DNA of 64,000 nucleotides from contig OX467090.1 in NCBI GenBank assembly GCA_950106755.1, positions 14,631,489 to 14,695,488 on the forward strand. Reading direction: 5' to 3'. Shown piece after piece: positions 24,654-34,774 of the stretch. Positions within the stretch are counted from its first letter, which is position 1. Each line of letters starts with the position of its first letter. Source of the stretch: Climacium dendroides. Its lineage: Eukaryota > Streptophyta > Bryopsida > Hypnales > Climaciaceae. Both the position numbers and the translations under genes were made by a program. The notes beneath the pieces were generated by a model. That model saw only the letters and a list, made by a program, of their open reading frames with translations, made no database searches and was not told the DNA's origin.

Positions 24654-26042
24654 ATGGCTCGCCCTGTGCAAGTGAGTCTCTCGCTGCTGCTTGTTGTTGT
24701 TGTAGCCCTTTTTGCAGCAGCAGAAGTTGCAGCTCAAGGGACGTGTTCAGCCTCCTCGCCATGCCCCGCCACTACCAATTGCTGTAGCCAGTATGGCTAC
24801 TGCGGCACGGGTGCAGCCTACTGCGGCACGGGTTGTAAGAGCGGCCCTTGTACCGGCACCGCACGTCCACCCCCGCCCCCACCCCCAACGGCTCAAAGTG
24901 GGTCGTGTTCAGCCTCCTCGCCGTGCCCCGCCGCTACCAATTGCTGTAGCCAGTATGGCTACTGCGGCACGGGTGCAGCCTACTGCGGAACGGGTTGTAA
25001 GAGCGGCCCTTGTACCGGCACCGCACCTCCACCCCCGCCCCCACCCCCAACGGCTCAAAGTGGGTCGTGTTCAGCCTCCTCGCCGTGCCCCGCCGCTACC
25101 AATTGCTGTAGCCAGTATGGCTACTGCGGCACGGGTGCAGCCTACTGCGGAACGGGTTGTAAGAACGGCCCTTGTACCGGCACCGCACCCCCACCCCCAC
25201 CCCCATCCCCACCCCTATCCCCACCCCCATCCCCACCCCCATCCCCACCCCTATCCCCACCCCCACCCCCACCCCCAACGGCTCAAAGTGGGTCGTGTTC
25301 AGCCTCCTCGCCGTGCCCCGCCGCTACCAATTGCTGTAGCCAGTATGGCTACTGCGGCACGGGTGCAGCCTACTGCGGAACGGGTTGTAAGAACGGCCCT
25401 TGTACCAGCACCCCAACCCCTACCCCGCCATCTTCCCCTGGAGGCACCGGCTGGTCGAGCTTCTTCAACCAGTCCGACTTCAACAGCTGGTTCCCCAACC
25501 GCAACAGCTTCTACACGTTCCAGGCGTTCTCTGACGCCACTTCAGCTTACTCCGCATTCGGAACCACCGGCAGTACCGACGACCAGAAACGGGAGATCGC
25601 AGCCTTCTTCGGGAACGTGCAGCAAGAGTCCGGCGGGCTGGTTTACATCAACGAGATCAACCCCCCAAACAATTACTGCCAAGCGAATAATGCGCAGTAC
25701 CCCTGTGCAGCAGGAAAGAGTTACTACGGCCGTGGGCCCATTCAGCTCTCATGGAACTACAACTACGGGGCGTGTGGGGATGCGTTGGGCTTGAATCTGC
25801 TTGCGAATCCTGATCAAGTGGCGCAGAATGGAGGGACGGCGTTCAAGACGGCGTTATGGTTCTGGATGACGAGTGGATGCCATGAAGCCATTCTGCAGCC
25901 CAGTTTTGCGAGTACCAATCGGATTATCAATAGCATTGAGTGCGGACATGGATTCGACCAACGCGTGGAGAATCGAGTCAACGCCTACGTAAAGTTCTGC
26001 GGGACGCTCCAGGTCGACCCCGGGACGGACCTTCGGTGCTGA
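24654..26042 (+). CDS. Class IV-type GH19 chitinase with four hevein domains
   Basis: Predicted secreted endochitinase of 462 residues. I chose the ATG at 24654; the frame extends upstream only through GTG. Residues 1-28 form a signal peptide (LLLVVVVALFAAAEVAA core). Four eight-cysteine hevein (CBM18) modules follow at about 31-66, 85-120, 139-174 and 215-250. Each has SQYGYCG, with Tyr where classical hevein has Trp. Pro-rich linkers separate them, the third being longer and Ser-Pro rich. The GH19 domain spans 266-462. It has the shortened loops of class IV, catalytic glutamates probably E325 (in VQQESGG) and E334 (YINEI), and the YYGRGPIQLSWNYNYG motif. No C-terminal vacuolar extension is seen. 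The family hydrolyses chitin in pathogen defence or development. Four modules is unusual, since class IV enzymes normally have one. The gene has no intron. Its paralogue is at 49986-50930. Confidence 0.93.
   Translation: MARPVQVSLSLLLVVVVALFAAAEVAAQGTCSASSPCPATTNCCSQYGYCGTGAAYCGTGCKSGPCTGTARPPPPPPPTAQSGSCSASSPCPAATNCCSQYGYCGTGAAYCGTGCKSGPCTGTAPPPPPPPPTAQSGSCSASSPCPAATNCCSQYGYCGTGAAYCGTGCKNGPCTGTAPPPPPPSPPLSPPPSPPPSPPLSPPPPPPPTAQSGSCSASSPCPAATNCCSQYGYCGTGAAYCGTGCKNGPCTSTPTPTPPSSPGGTGWSSFFNQSDFNSWFPNRNSFYTFQAFSDATSAYSAFGTTGSTDDQKREIAAFFGNVQQESGGLVYINEINPPNNYCQANNAQYPCAAGKSYYGRGPIQLSWNYNYGACGDALGLNLLANPDQVAQNGGTAFKTALWFWMTSGCHEAILQPSFASTNRIINSIECGHGFDQRVENRVNAYVKFCGTLQVDPGTDLRC
24743..25410 (+). 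repeat. In-frame tandem repeat of the hevein module
   Basis: Module starts (GTGTTCAGCCTCCTCGCC) lie at 24743, 24905, 25067 and 25295. The period is exactly 162 bp (54 codons) for the first three. The fourth is displaced by a further 66 bp (22 codons) of CCCCAYCCC-type linker. Modules 2-4 differ at only a few bases, which indicates recent amplification or gene conversion. Module 1 is slightly more diverged. Confidence 0.9.
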
Positions 26043-26304
26043 AGGGGACTTAATTTGCGCCCACATGGAATTGCAAAGTTGCTTGCTTGTGTCGTGCTCT
26101 GACTCATACTGTAACTAGATCTGTCACCATCAATAAGCTAATCTAGTTGGAAATGTTTTTGAGGCAAACACGGTTGGGTTCCCTTTCCCGACTACTAGTG
26201 AACTCACTTGCAGGTTTGCTGCAAAGTTGTGAAACGGATTAGAACAGGAATCCTGCTCTGGTTGTTTTTGGCACCATGGGCCAGACTGCCCCAAATCAAT
26301 CCAA

Positions 26305-26310
26305 AATAAA
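26305..26310 (+). terminator. Candidate polyadenylation signal of chitinase 1
   Basis: AATAAA lies about 260 bp past the stop codon and is followed by a run of T from 26341. A nearer AATAAG in both paralogues (CATCAATAAGCTA) is an alternative. Confidence 0.35.
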
Positions 26311-26849
26311 TCTCTACTTTTTTGCCAAATCAAAGTTGTCTTTTTTTTTTTTTTTTTTTTTCCAGGATCGCTATCCTGGCACTTCCTGAAAAAGTTCTAA
26401 AAAAAGAAGTAGCCCTGAACAGGCTTTGATCGATGTGCATGATTTGATTTCCATTCCCGAAGAGTTTTATGAATTTGAAGAGTGAGTCACCGTAGCCATC
26501 ACATGTAACAGTTTCTACTGAAATTCACACTGTCGGTATGGATATGGCTAAAGAGGATAAGGAGGGTTTTTTTCGGTTCCGTGGCTCGCCAAACCATGTC
26601 AGGAATTGGGGGTTGTTCATCAAAGCCTCGGGCTCGACTGGCACGACTTCCATATGCACGCGCGTGACTCCAGCGATGGCTTGTGTACAGAATATATTAC
26701 AGTCCCAAGGATCTTCTTGCTTGCCATTGCGTCTCATGTATCGGAAAGCAAACTTCTTTAATTGATTGTTGCACACCAGCTGTGATGGAAGTCACAAGCT
26801 GGCACCTTACTCACGTCCAGATTAATCGTCTTGACACCTTGAAGATCAA

Positions 26850-27250
26850 CACAAAGTTCAGGTCAAGCTGGGAGTTCCGGAGTCGAACACCTCCCACTCT
26901 CCGAACACTCTGAGGAAGGACTAGGGAAGAATATTTCCATTACTCAAAGTCATCGTAGCTTTTCAAAAGCAATCAATGAGAGGGGCGAGGAGTTTTTTTA
27001 AGCAACTCATGAGAGGTAATACATTTTGTGCTGTTAAGGCTAGGTGTTAAAGGCTATAATGTTATGTACAGGGCACCCTATGTTTTTAACTTTGAAAATT
27101 TGAAAATTATTACTAAAGTGTTACAAAATTACAAAACCACTTGGGTTGCACTTCTCTTGAGGTTGCTAATAATCTCATTAAATTTCTATGGTCAATTAAT
27201 CACTATAATAGTGGAAGTAAAAAAAGTGTTGTTTAGCACAAACATATCTA
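26850..27250 (+). repeat. Dispersed repeat downstream of chitinase 1 (intact TTAA site)
   Basis: Also present downstream of chitinase 2 (about 51890-52100) and, inverted, at 4130-5530. Here the TTAA at 26998-27001 is uninterrupted, whereas the inverted copy carries a 963-bp element at that exact point. No protein is recognised in it. Confidence 0.75.
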
Positions 27251-28115
27251 TGCATTGTTGATTTACAATTTGTAGTGCATAATTTCAAAGATTGCCATAC
27301 AAAATCCTTTAGTTACACCTCATACTTCACCTTAGTGTGATTTCCTTGCTCGATTCATTAGCACTAGGTTGTTTGCAACAAACAGAATGAATCTCATAGA
27401 GCTCTTCTAGTTTAGGGAAACCTTCTAATTCAAAAAGTGCATGGAAATTACCATTCTTGGGCCAACTTTGAATTTGTTTGGGGCAAAAGTTTGAGCAATG
27501 TATCTAAGCTAATTCAATAGGTGACTACACCTCAAATAGTCCAAACAACATTTGAACATGGTTTCCCCAATTAAATTATCTTAGTTGTTGGATATTGTTG
27601 TAGCAATCAAAAGAACAAATTTCCTAATTATTATAGATTGAATCATAATATGCATTTTTAGAAACCATGTAAGCAAATTATATATTCATCAAAGTGTTGA
27701 AAAACAAGCACTCAAAATTAACTCTAGGAATATAAAATCTGGCTTACTTCTAATGGTACATTTTACAATAAATATTGTGTATGGCAAAGCATATTTGGTA
27801 TTGCAAACTAGATGTGAAACTAGACTTCTTACCTTATTGACAACACATTTCAAATTGACAATACATATGTTACAATTGTTTCTTAATTGTCTTTTAAACT
27901 TTAAAATTTGAAAAAATAATCTACATCAAGATTCATGTATATTTGAGAGTATAGGCTTTGACACACCTCTAGCATTGATTTTCTTACTTATTACCAGATC
28001 CAGAATTCAATCCTATTAGTTAAAGATCGTATCCATGATCTCCAAATTTCTATAATCTCCAATATTCCATTTTATAAATTGTATCTACAATATTCTACTT
28101 TTGTCTCTCTCACAT
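27251..28115. other. Spacer within duplication copy A
   Basis: No gene recognised. Blocks near 27540-27700 and 27940-28060 are homologous to copy B (about 52200-52390 and 53130-53230). Confidence 0.5.
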
Positions 28116-28120
28116 ACCTA

Positions 28121-28195
<75 letters not shown>
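28116..28195 (+). repeat. (TA)n microsatellite
   Basis: About 38 uninterrupted TA dinucleotides. Copy B lacks the array at the corresponding point and has only a short, imperfect stretch near 53280, so the expansion happened after duplication. Confidence 0.95.
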
Positions 28196-28199
<4 letters not shown>

Positions 28200-28338
28200 G
28201 AGACCATTTTTGATTCCTTTGAGATTTAAAAGGTTAATGTCAATAAAAGAGGGTTGATTCAATGTTGTGAATTACTATTTAGAAAATATTTGAGAAATTA
28301 AAGCCTTTGTGACTTTCCAATGGTACCCTAAACAATTG

Positions 28339-28629
28339 TGTTGGAATAAGTTTCCTCTTAAACCCTGTCCGTTCTATGACTACAGGAACCTGTTTCATCC
28401 ATCCACCGGTAGTTACTGTAGAAACATGATTAGGAAAAATGTTTAGCTTACTGGTCTTAATTTGCTTAGTGGCTTTGATTACTCTGATCAATCATGTAGA
28501 GGTAGTGATCATTAGTTTCATAGTTAGTGGAGCCTGAAGCTCATTTATTCGATCTCCTGTATATTAGTGACAGGACTAGCTCCAGGAATTCATCTGAACA
28601 AGCACCGAGTGCTGTGTGGAATTTTTTCA
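28339..28629 (+). repeat. 5' LTR of the Copia element
   Basis: 291 bp, beginning TGTTGGAATAAG and ending ATTTTTTCA. It is directly followed by the primer-binding site. It pairs with 33463-33753. Confidence 0.95.
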
Positions 28630-28642
28630 TGGTATCAGAGCG
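28630..28642 (+). other. Primer-binding site
   Basis: TGGTATCAGAGCG immediately follows the 5' LTR. TGGTATCAGAGC is the usual plant Copia site complementary to the 3' end of initiator methionine tRNA. Confidence 0.9.
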
Positions 28643-28768
28643 ATTTACTAGCTTAGTTGAGAGATAAGGATACCCAGTCGGAGCATTGCTCCTGGGAAGC
28701 ATCAGGAGAGAGCGAGAGAGACAGAGTCTGTTGTTTTGTTAACAGTAGAGCATTGAAATGTAGCAAAG

Positions 28769-31700
28769 ATGGCAGAAAACTCGAGCGTAAATATGAGAGA
28801 GAGTGACAAGCTAAAGGGTTCCTCTAACTACTATGTCTGGGCACTGAAGATGCGTGCTATTCTGAGAGGTGAAGGTCAATAGACAATCACTGAAACAGAG
28901 CAAAACCCCACCACATTTCCCGCAACTATTGACGGAGAGGCACTGACTGAGGCTAGATTAGCAAAGAAGAAAATTTTGGCATGTCGTCTTATCTTACTGT
29001 CTGTCTCTAATGACCTTGTTGATCTAGTGGCAGAGCATACCGACCCAGCAACTGCGTGGAAGGTTCTTAAGGAGCACTTTAACTTAGGCGATCAATCTCA
29101 GGTGTTGACAATTATGGGGCAACTCCAATCACCGTGTTTGAACGAAGGAGAATCCATCGAAGACTATGTGAAGAAGGCAAGGGAGCTGAAGAACCGACTG
29201 CAGAGCATGGGGGAGAGACTCACCGATTGACACATCAATCAGATGGTCCTAAACGGATTGCCACAATCCTTCGAGAGCATCATCCAAACTCTCACCCATC
29301 TTGACTCAGGCATGACTTTCGAGAAGTTGAGCGCAAGCCTTCTGTATGAGTCCCATCGGCGCAGACATCGCAGCCAAGTCTTCGGTGATGGAGAAGCGCT
29401 GGCGGCCAGCTTCCAGCGCCAATTGTCAATGAGGGGACATGGCGGACCTTGGCCACCGCGAGGCCACTCATTTCTGGGGCAAGGTCCATTCGGAGTACCA
29501 CGACCACCGCCGATTTGCTATAACTACCAGAAGCCAGGGCACTTTGCTCGAGACTGCCGACTGCCGAAAACTCCGTACGTTCATTCGAACCCTAAGTTTG
29601 GAAGAACTACCGAATTTGCCAACTCCGCGGAGATGTTCGATACTCAACTTGATTGGGGTTATGATCTAGACTATCCAAACTACTACTGGGGGCATGGCCC
29701 TTGGTATCTCGATAGTGGGGCCACAGGCCATATAGCTGCAGATTACCAGAAATTAGATCATCCACCAAACACTTCCGGTGTAGAGATCAACGAGATCAAA
29801 ACTGGGGGTGGTGAATCGCACGCAGTAGTAGGGGCTAGTTCAGCCACTGTGAACACTGAATCTGGAGCAATAAAGTTGAAAACCGTTCAGTATGTGCCGA
29901 GTATGAAAAAAAATTGATGTCTGTCGATGCAATTGCTGACTCTGGGCATAAGATTGTCTTCTCTAAACTCCACTACTGGATCTTAGACTTGCAAGGGCGT
30001 ATAGTTGCGTCAAGAAGATGAGACCCCACAAACGGTCTGTACTCCTGCAAACATCGATCAGAAGCCTTATCGACTGAAACTACAGACACCGCGAAACTCA
30101 CGACCTTGTGGCATTGCCGCTTAGATCACCTTAATTTTCCGGGAATGCATTTTCTTTCCAGGAACTCGCTTATTCTCGGACTCCCAGAGCTAAATCCTGA
30201 ACGACAAATTTGCGCCTGCTGTATGGCAGGGCGCCAGCACCGTGAAAGGTTCCTGAAACACTCAGACACCAAAGCGCCAAAACCAGGATATCGCATCCAC
30301 ATAGATTTGGTAGGACCAATGTAGCAGATGTCTTTAGGTGGTTCTCGCTATGCGTTAGTATTTACCGATGATTTCTCGCAAAAGAATTGGGTCTATTTTC
30401 TCAAATGCAAAAGTGAGACACTCTCAAAGTTTCGACAATTCAAAAACCAAATAGAACTAGAAACTAGGCAACGCATTCAAGTATTGCATTCCGATAGGGG
30501 AGGAGAATACCTTTCAAATGAGTTCACAACTTTTTGCGTTGAGGCAGGCATCCGGCGTGAACTGACCTAGGCCAGCACACCTTAGCAAAACGGAGTTTCG
30601 GAGAGAAGAAATCGGACTATAATTGAAAGAGCAAGGAGTATTTCACACGATTGTAACTTACCTACAAACCTATGGACAGAAGCCGTCTCACACGCAGTGT
30701 ATCTCATCAACCGCAGTCCGACCCGTGCAAACTCAGGAGAAACCCCGGAAGGGAAATATTCAGGTACTGTTCCTGATATATCCAACCTCAAAATATTTGG
30801 GTGTACTGCATATGTACACGTCCCAAAAGAGCATCATAGGAAGCTCGATAGTAAATCCCGTACTTGTCTCTTTTTGGGTCTTGATAGTGAAACTAAAGCC
30901 TATCGGCTATTCGACCACAATATCCAAAAGGTCATCATCAACCGTGATGTCGTATTCGATGAAACCAAAATAGGCCTTAGTTCCCTGAAATCTGACTCTC
31001 CTACAGATATTCTCATCGAAGTCGCTCAGGAACCAATCCCGAATAACCAGAGCGACAGTGATGATAATCAAACAGAGGACCAGGTCAATGAGATCATCGT
31101 AGACGCAGAACCCCCAAATATAGGATATGACAGCACTGATTCCCTCGAGGATGGTCTCAAGCGCTCGGTAGAAGAGACCTTAGCTGACTCACAAGATCGT
31201 CAACCAACTGCTCAAATTCGAACTCAGCCAATACCATTTGACCCGAGTGCCGGTCCCACTTCCAAGCGGTATCCAAGTCGTCGAAGACAGCCTTTTGTCA
31301 GATTGGAAGATTTTTGGACACTTGCCTGCGAACAGATGAACGAGCCTCTGGACTTCGCTACAGCATCTCAACAGATAGAATGGCAATAAGCTATTCAAAA
31401 GGAAATTGATGCCATCCTACGAAGCAAGACATGGAAAATAATCGACTGCCCATCCAACAGGAAACCCATAACGGCGAAGTGGATATTCAAGCTCAAAAAA
31501 ACGGTTGAAGGGATGATTAACAAATTCAAGGCCAGAATCGTTGTAAGGGGATTTCAGCAACAAGAAGGTATTGATTATAACGAAATCTTTGCACCAGTTG
31601 TTAAGTGGTCAACAATCCTTCTTATCTTTGCTCTAGCAGCAAAACATGGTTGGCCGTTGCATCAGATGGATGTTATCTCAGCATTCCTCAACGGCACAAT

Positions 31701-32877
31701 AGATGAAGACATTCTAATGGAAATCCCTGATGGATTTCCCAGCGTAGGAGATGATACGAAAGTGTGCAGAATCCTGCGGGCCCTTTATGGTCTCAAACAG
31801 TCTCCCAAAGCATGGTATGACAGGATAAATCAGTGGTTGTTAAGTCTTGGACTAATCAGGAGTGAATGTGATCCTAATCTCTACATTCTCATCAGGGACG
31901 GTAAACTTACGATACTTCTCCTATATGTTGATGATTTGATCATAACCGGCGATGACTCTGAGTTCATCACTCATCTTAAACTACAGCTACACGAGGAGTT
32001 CGAGATGACAAATTTAGGTGCTGCCAACCACTATCTCGGGATAGAAATTTGCCGGCAGTAGGGAGGGATATTCATTCATCAGCAAGGGTATGTCAAGAAA
32101 CTTCTTGAGAAGTTTGATATGCTGAATTGCAATCCTACCAAGCTACCTGCTGATCCCAAAATTACCCTTCAAGCGGAAATGGGCACTGGAAAGGTCGATC
32201 CAACTTTGTACAGGTCTCTGGTTGGAAGTCTCATCTACCTAACACATACGAGACCTGATATCAGCTATGCAGTGGGATGCGTCTCCAGATATATGCAAGC
32301 TCCTGAGAATGTCCATTTTCTTGCCACAAAGAAGATATTGAGATATCTCAGCGGTACCAGTGATTACGAAACTTTGTTTAAGTCAGAGACGGGAGGACCA
32401 TACCACACGTATGCAGACGCGGACTGGGGTCGCGATCTCAACTCCAGGAGATCCACTTCAGGCATTTTACATAAATTTGGGGATTCTATCATCCACTGGA
32501 CCAGCAAGAGACAACCAACGGTTTCACAAACAAGCATGGAAGCAGAATATCGAGTGTTGACTGATGCCGCCAAGGACATAATACACTTCAGAAGATTGTT
32601 CAATGAGCTAGGTATTACTCTGACTGAACCCACGACTCTTCTGAGTGACAACCAATCTTGTATTAAACTTGTCAAGAATCCCGTGTTGCACGCAAGGACC
32701 AAACATATTGAGATACAACATCATTTTATAAGGAAAGCAGTGCTTGTAGGAGAGGTACAGGTTGAGTACGTGCCTACTCGACTACAACTGGTTGATTTCC
32801 TCACGAAACCGCTCTTCTACAGCCCGTTTGCAGAAAACCGATCACATGCAGGTGTACTGAAAAATCCTTTTTGCTAA
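28769..32877 (+). pseudogene. Copia gag-pol polyprotein, broken by stops and frameshifts
   Basis: Gag starts at ATG 28769 and continues to a zinc knuckle near 29515 (CYNYQKPGHFARDC), in which the second cysteine is replaced by Tyr. The protease DSGA is at 29711-29722. The integrase zinc region (LWHCRLDHLN) starts near 30106, and the integrase core has HIDLVGPM and LHSDRGGEY. Reverse transcriptase carries DVISAFLNG and YVDD at 31924-31935. RNase H has YADADWG and MEAEYR. In-frame stops occur at 28880, 29228, about 30019, 30322, 30568, about 30583, 31387 and 32059. Frame changes occur near 29910 and 30620. Most stops are explained by C-to-T change of CAG, CAA or CGA codons, as expected when methylated cytosines decay in a silenced element. 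That mechanism is inference. Confidence 0.93.
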
Positions 32878-33462
32878 GTTTGAAACCGTGCTCGTGCCCA
32901 TTCGGGAGTATAGAAGTTATCGATCCACAGAGCCTTCCGGGTTCCTTTGTGCTTGAAACCAGGAGCTCAAGGGTTTCGTTTCGTCAAACGATTGTCCCAC
33001 CATTCTCCTAGATATGCCTCCAAATGTCTCCACTGCTCCTCAGCTGAACTCTCAGGACTAAACTCGAAAACCCTAGCACTATCTCCAAATGAGTCCAGAG
33101 AAGATCTAATCTCGGGGACAGCTTGACGTTCATGTTGTTGAAGTAATATCCACAGGTAGCTGCATAACCCCTGGATATTATCACAGACCCGACATACTGC
33201 CATGGTAAATAGCCATAGCATCACTAATAGCATCTGTATCTACGCAGACGAATGACCTGTTAGCATCAAATCAAAGGAGCGAAATCAATTTCGGTGATTC
33301 AACAACGTTGCTGAGCCTACAATCACCCTTACTAGAGACATCCGTTCGACGAAGACTCGAAGTTCTCGAATGGCCTCCATTGGAAACTCGAATGCTCGCA
33401 ACATCCTAGAAAACCTAAAATCACACACTGACTGCAGACAGGGTTTTGCGAGTAAAGGAGGG
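32878..33462 (+). other. Copia 3' internal non-coding region with polypurine tract
   Basis: Lies between the end of RNase H and the 3' LTR, with no continuing frame. The purine run AAAGGAGGG at its right edge (33454-33462) is the expected polypurine tract for plus-strand priming. Confidence 0.8.
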
Positions 33463-33753
33463 TGTTGGAATAAGTTTCCTCTTAAACCCTGTCCGTTCTC
33501 TGACTACATGAACCTGTTTCATCCATCCACCGGTAGTTACTGTAGAAACATGATTAGGAAAAACGTTTAGCTTACTAGTCTTAATTTGCTTAGTGGCTTT
33601 GATTACTCTGATCAATCATATAGAGGTAGTGATCATTAGTTTCATAGTTAGTGGAGCCTGAAGCTTATTTATTCGATCTCCTATATATTAGCGGCAGGAC
33701 TAGCTCCAGGAATTCATCTGAACAAGCACCGAGTGCTGTGTGGAATTTCTTCA
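33463..33753 (+). repeat. 3' LTR of the Copia element
   Basis: 291 bp, the same length as the 5' LTR with no indels. I count about 10 substitutions, mostly transitions. Ends TTTCTTCA, followed by the AATTG duplication. Confidence 0.95.
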
Positions 33754-33758
33754 AATTG

Positions 33759-34774
33759 ATCACCCACTAATTATTTCAGTTATCTCATATTTTTACAAGT
33801 ACGAAGTTGACTGTTTTGTTTGCTTGAGCTTCAACTTTGAATCCAAATTGGCATTCCATCTCTTGCAGATCTTCTTACTATGATGGAGCACTACTTTTTT
33901 TTGTTTGTCATCGGCAAATAATAGAATCAATACTGACACCTCCCAACAAATTGAGAAATCATCATGTTTTGCAATCTTCACAAGATAATAGTGAGTGCAT
34001 CTTTATCATAGGGCACAAAACTTGTAAGGAAATATTAAGTACACTTTCATAATTGAGTATTCCTATTATTAAATTTGAATATTGAATGCAAAAGTTACAT
34101 TACTTTGAATTAAACTCCTAAACTATGTAACGACACTTTTTGATCCCCTAGGGTACTTAGGGGTTAAAGGGAACACATATGAGGACAAAATCTTAAAATT
34201 CAAAACATCTTTTGTTCTTTTTCAAGCAGACGGTAATCTTATATGACAAATGTTTATGAAAGAGTCACTGGAAAAGAATAACTTGGACCGCACTACAAGC
34301 AATGAAGGCAAATGCTTCCAACTTTCTCTCGTACACCACTAGCTTGCTCAAGTCACTTGAAACTACAACAACTTGCTATAAATGTTAGCATGTCCAATTG
34401 TTTCCACTAGTTTTGTTTTTTTCTTTAAAAACATGTCTATTAACCCATATGTAACCTTATAGCTTTTCAATTGTGGTTTGATATATGAGTTGTGATACAT
34501 TGTTGTTATGAATGTACTACCATGATCCTTAATTTACTTTGTATTGAAAATATTGGGTCAAATACCACCATATTCATAATATACTATAAGGCTGCAAAGG
34601 GCTTTCAAGTCCTTCAAGGGTTTATAGGAATTATAAAAAATGCAATCAAGGTTAAAGAGATAATAAACCCACCAAAAACATGTGATGCAAACCAATCTTG
34701 TTCAAACTCTACATCCACAAGTGTATCTACGAGGTGTATCATCTCGTTCATAAGTGATTGAATGTGCATAATTG
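33759..34774. other. Copy A spacer between insertions
   Basis: Homologous to copy B at about 53721-54290 and 55045-55490. A terminus CCCCTAAGTACCCTAGG (complement) next to TTAA at 34164-34167 resembles a TTAA-element end, but I found no partner. No gene recognised. Confidence 0.5.

Larger units (their letters stand above)
28339..33753 (+). mobile_element. Copia-type LTR retrotransposon, complete but inactivated
   Basis: A 5415-bp element with 291-bp LTRs, both TG...CA, flanked by the 5-bp duplication AATTG (28334-28338 and 33754-33758). Domain order is gag, protease, integrase, reverse transcriptase, RNase H, which defines Ty1/copia. I count about 10 differences between the LTRs (3.4%). Copy B retains the empty site (CAATCG near 53715), so insertion followed the duplication. 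Several stop codons and frameshifts make it non-autonomous today. Confidence 0.96.

Noticed and set aside
24712..25794. Long alternative frame (360 codons) rich in Pro, His and Arg over chitinase 1
   Set aside because: It is a shifted reading of the repeated chitinase sequence. The in-frame product has a signal peptide, ordered cysteines and a complete GH19 domain, so the alternative frame is a by-product of GC-rich repeats.
34161..34167. Orphan TTAA-type termini (also at 23851-23854 and 41235-41238)
   Set aside because: Each looks like a right end, but no partner left end was found, so no element is drawn.
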